Of a stretch of DNA of 15,937 bases, positions 14,503 to 15,937 are shown one piece after another. A model generated the notes under the pieces. That model was not told where the DNA came from and did no database searches. It saw only the letters and a list, made by a program, of their open reading frames with translations. The translations under genes were made by a program, and so were the position numbers. This DNA comes from VBDM01 sp041496705 (GTDB lineage: Bacteria > Pseudomonadota > Gammaproteobacteria > Burkholderiales > SG8-39): NCBI GenBank assembly GCA_041496705.1, contig JBGQFD010000085.1, forward strand, positions 1 through 15,937. Reading direction: 5' to 3'. Position 1 is the first letter of the stretch, and every line of letters starts with the position of its first letter.

Positions 14503-15450
14503 ATGCTCGTCACATTGATCGCCCTGTGCGCCTCCCTGGCAGGCAGCGCGCACGCCGATACCCGCGAGGTGGTCGTTTATCCTGGTTTCGGCGCCGGCCA
14601 ATTTCTGCTGGAGGGCCGCGTGGTCGAGGCGCGCGGCGAGCGGCCGGACGCGGCGGACGATTCCTGGTTTGTGAACCTAAGGCGCACGTTGCGGCGTCTG
14701 ATCAACGACGAACAAAAGCAGGTTGCGCTGCGCGTGCACATCGGGTCGGGTGAGTGGCGCGCGAAGACCGACGCGGAAGGCTATTTCCTGCTTGAGGAAA
14801 AGCTGCCGCCGGGCAGCGGCGCGGGGTGGCAGGCCGTGGAGGTGGCAACAGAAAGCGGCGATGCCAGGGCGCCGGGCGCCTTGCTCGTGGTGCCGGAGGG
14901 AAACCGGCTTGGGATCATCTCCGATCTTGACGACACCATATTGGTATCGGATGTGGCGGACAAGTCGGGGCTGGTGCGCAAGACGCTGTTCGTGAACTAT
15001 GCGCAACGCCAGGCGGTAGCGGGCACAGCGGAATTCTATGCCCGGCTCGCACAGCGCAATCCGCAGCCCGAGGCGGCACCCATCTTCTATCTTTCGGCAT
15101 CTCCCCGCCAGCTGCAGGCTGGCATCCAGGCCTTCCTCGATAAGAACGGTTTCCCCCGTGGCGTGTTGATCACAAAGAAGGTCACCAACGACAAGACCGG
15201 CGACCCGCTGACCGATCAGGTACGCTACAAGATAGGGCATATCGAGCAGTTGCTGGCGGCGTTTCCGCGGGTCCGGTTTGTGCTGGTGGGTGACGATGGT
15301 GAAAGCGACCCGGAGACCTACGACGAAATCCGCCGCCGTCATCCCGGGCGCATCGAGTCGGTGTGGATCCGCAAGGTGCATCGGGACGCGGCGCGCCCTG
15401 TATACCCCGGGCAGCGGGATCTGGCGGAAGCCCTGGGCGGCCGGAAGTGA
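14503..15450 (+). CDS. Secreted App1-like (DUF2183) phosphatase, HAD-type
   Basis: A 315-residue protein with a short signal peptide (MLVTLIALCASLAGSAHA, cut near residue 18). An N-terminal beta-rich part includes VALRVHIGSGEWRAKTDAEG and is followed by the DUF2183 catalytic domain: LGIISDLDDTILVSDV with the HAD nucleophile motif DxDxT (Asp141, Asp143), FYLSASPRQL (about 195-204), a Lys in VLITKKVTND, and VLVGDDGESDPETY (about 261-273) with the acidic metal-binding loop. This is the family of yeast App1 phosphatidate phosphatase, so a lipid phosphatase in the periplasm is plausible; the substrate is inferred. ATG 14503 is preferred because it gives the signal peptide; a GTG at 14461 is open but would bury it. 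No Shine-Dalgarno; TAAGAT 8 bases upstream suggests a leaderless mRNA. Its TGA overlaps the GTG start proposed for the next gene. Confidence 0.9.
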   Translation: MLVTLIALCASLAGSAHADTREVVVYPGFGAGQFLLEGRVVEARGERPDAADDSWFVNLRRTLRRLINDEQKQVALRVHIGSGEWRAKTDAEGYFLLEEKLPPGSGAGWQAVEVATESGDARAPGALLVVPEGNRLGIISDLDDTILVSDVADKSGLVRKTLFVNYAQRQAVAGTAEFYARLAQRNPQPEAAPIFYLSASPRQLQAGIQAFLDKNGFPRGVLITKKVTNDKTGDPLTDQVRYKIGHIEQLLAAFPRVRFVLVGDDGESDPETYDEIRRRHPGRIESVWIRKVHRDAARPVYPGQRDLAEALGGRK

Positions 15451-15937
15451 GGAGGAAGGACGAAATCAGAGATTGCCTGGCTCCGGACCGAAACCCGCGC
15501 CGGCCCGGCTTCGTGCTGCCCAAGGGGTCCATCGACACGCACGTCCACGTGTTCGAGCCGGGTTACGCCCTTTCCCCGAGCCGCGGATACAACCCGCCCA
15601 TCTCGACGCTCGCCGACTTGAAGCACCTGCACGCCACGCTCGGCATCGACCGCGTGGTGTTCACGCAACCTTCGGTCTACGGCACCGACAATTCGGCGAT
15701 CCTCGATGCCATGGTGGCGCTCAACGCGCAGACCCCCGACCGGGCGCGCGGCGTCGTGGCGCTCGACATGGACGTCACCGAAAAGGAGCTCGCCGCGCTC
15801 GATGCCTCCGGCGTGCGCGGTGTGCGGCTCAACTTCGACAACCAAGGCGGCATGCCGATCGAGATCGCCGAGATCCCCGAACTTGCCGCCCGCATCAGGC
15901 CGTTCGGCTGGCACCTCGAGTTCCTGTTTCCCGGCAA
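15447..15937 (+). CDS. Amidohydrolase, LigI (2-pyrone-4,6-dicarboxylate lactonase)-like, partial at right edge
   Basis: Open to the window end (163 codons, no stop), covering about the first half of an Amidohydro_2-type TIM-barrel hydrolase. The N-terminal DCLAPDRNPRRPGFVLPKGS followed by IDTHVHVFEP carries the metal-binding HxH (His32, His34 from the GTG). IDRVVFTQPSVYGTDNSAIL and GVRGVRLNFDNQGG are typical of LigI-like lactonases and related carboxylate hydrolases, which open lactone or amide rings in aromatic and dicarboxylate breakdown. The start is uncertain: GTG 15447 overlaps the App1-like stop as GTGA and keeps the frame open. A strong AGGAGG (15450-15455) lies inside that start region but no in-frame ATG, GTG or TTG follows at normal spacing; ATC at 15465 is the only near-cognate. 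Substrate not assigned. Confidence 0.88.
   Translation, partial: MRRKDEIRDCLAPDRNPRRPGFVLPKGSIDTHVHVFEPGYALSPSRGYNPPISTLADLKHLHATLGIDRVVFTQPSVYGTDNSAILDAMVALNAQTPDRARGVVALDMDVTEKELAALDASGVRGVRLNFDNQGGMPIEIAEIPELAARIRPFGWHLEFLFPG

Noticed and set aside
14677..15381. Leftward open frame of 234 codons opposite the App1-like gene
   Set aside because: Shadow frame; the plus strand has the HAD motifs and a signal peptide.
1..15937. Search for CRISPR arrays, tRNA/rRNA genes, insertion sequences, attachment sites and prophage genes
   Set aside because: No regular direct repeats with spacers, no recognisable tRNA or rRNA segments, and no transposase or integrase motifs were seen by eye.

Overview
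The window is high-GC DNA (most codons end in G or C) from a heterotrophic, aerobic bacterium, most likely a betaproteobacterium of Burkholderiales type. The evidence is a Bug-type tripartite tricarboxylate substrate-binding gene, an OxyR/clade-3 catalase pair, a two-step CoA-ester module and several small proteins that resemble conserved betaproteobacterial families. These assignments rest on motif recognition; no database search was run. No rRNA, tRNA, CRISPR array, phage gene or insertion sequence was recognised.

Layout, left to right. (1) 1-5425, all leftward: an orphan molybdopterin-binding subunit of the CoxL/xanthine dehydrogenase family, an endonuclease/exonuclease/phosphatase (EEP) protein, a small conserved membrane protein, and an ECF sigma factor overlapping by 4 bases a membrane-anchored putative anti-sigma partner that runs off the left edge. 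(2) 5426-6930: a divergent promoter region, then rightward a DUF2946 secreted cysteine protein and an outer-membrane beta-barrel protein, a possible metal-related pair. (3) 6947-8109, leftward: a universal stress protein and a Bug substrate-binding gene broken by an internal deletion. (4) 8276-11025, rightward: 3-hydroxyacyl-CoA dehydrogenase and glutaryl-CoA dehydrogenase, 23 bases apart, which fit glutaryl-CoA/crotonyl-CoA catabolism. (5) 11107-13713: OxyR (leftward) and catalase (rightward) around a shared control region, closed by a strong hairpin terminator. (6) 13813-14256, leftward: a secreted small protein with a His/Asp/Arg-rich tail. (7) 14503-15937, rightward: a secreted App1-like (DUF2183) phosphatase and, overlapping its stop, a LigI-like amidohydrolase cut by the right edge.

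The themes are oxidative/envelope stress (ECF sigma, UspA, OxyR, catalase) and catabolism of organic or aromatic acids (GcdH, 3HCDH, LigI-like hydrolase, decayed Bug protein). I do not see one unmistakable new multi-gene system. The observations most worth following are a recurrent promoter/start arrangement (a -10-like hexamer 8-10 bases before an ATG with no Shine-Dalgarno) that predicts leaderless mRNAs for several genes, the DUF2946/outer-membrane pair divergent from an orphan CoxL-like subunit, and the exact deletion scar in the Bug gene.
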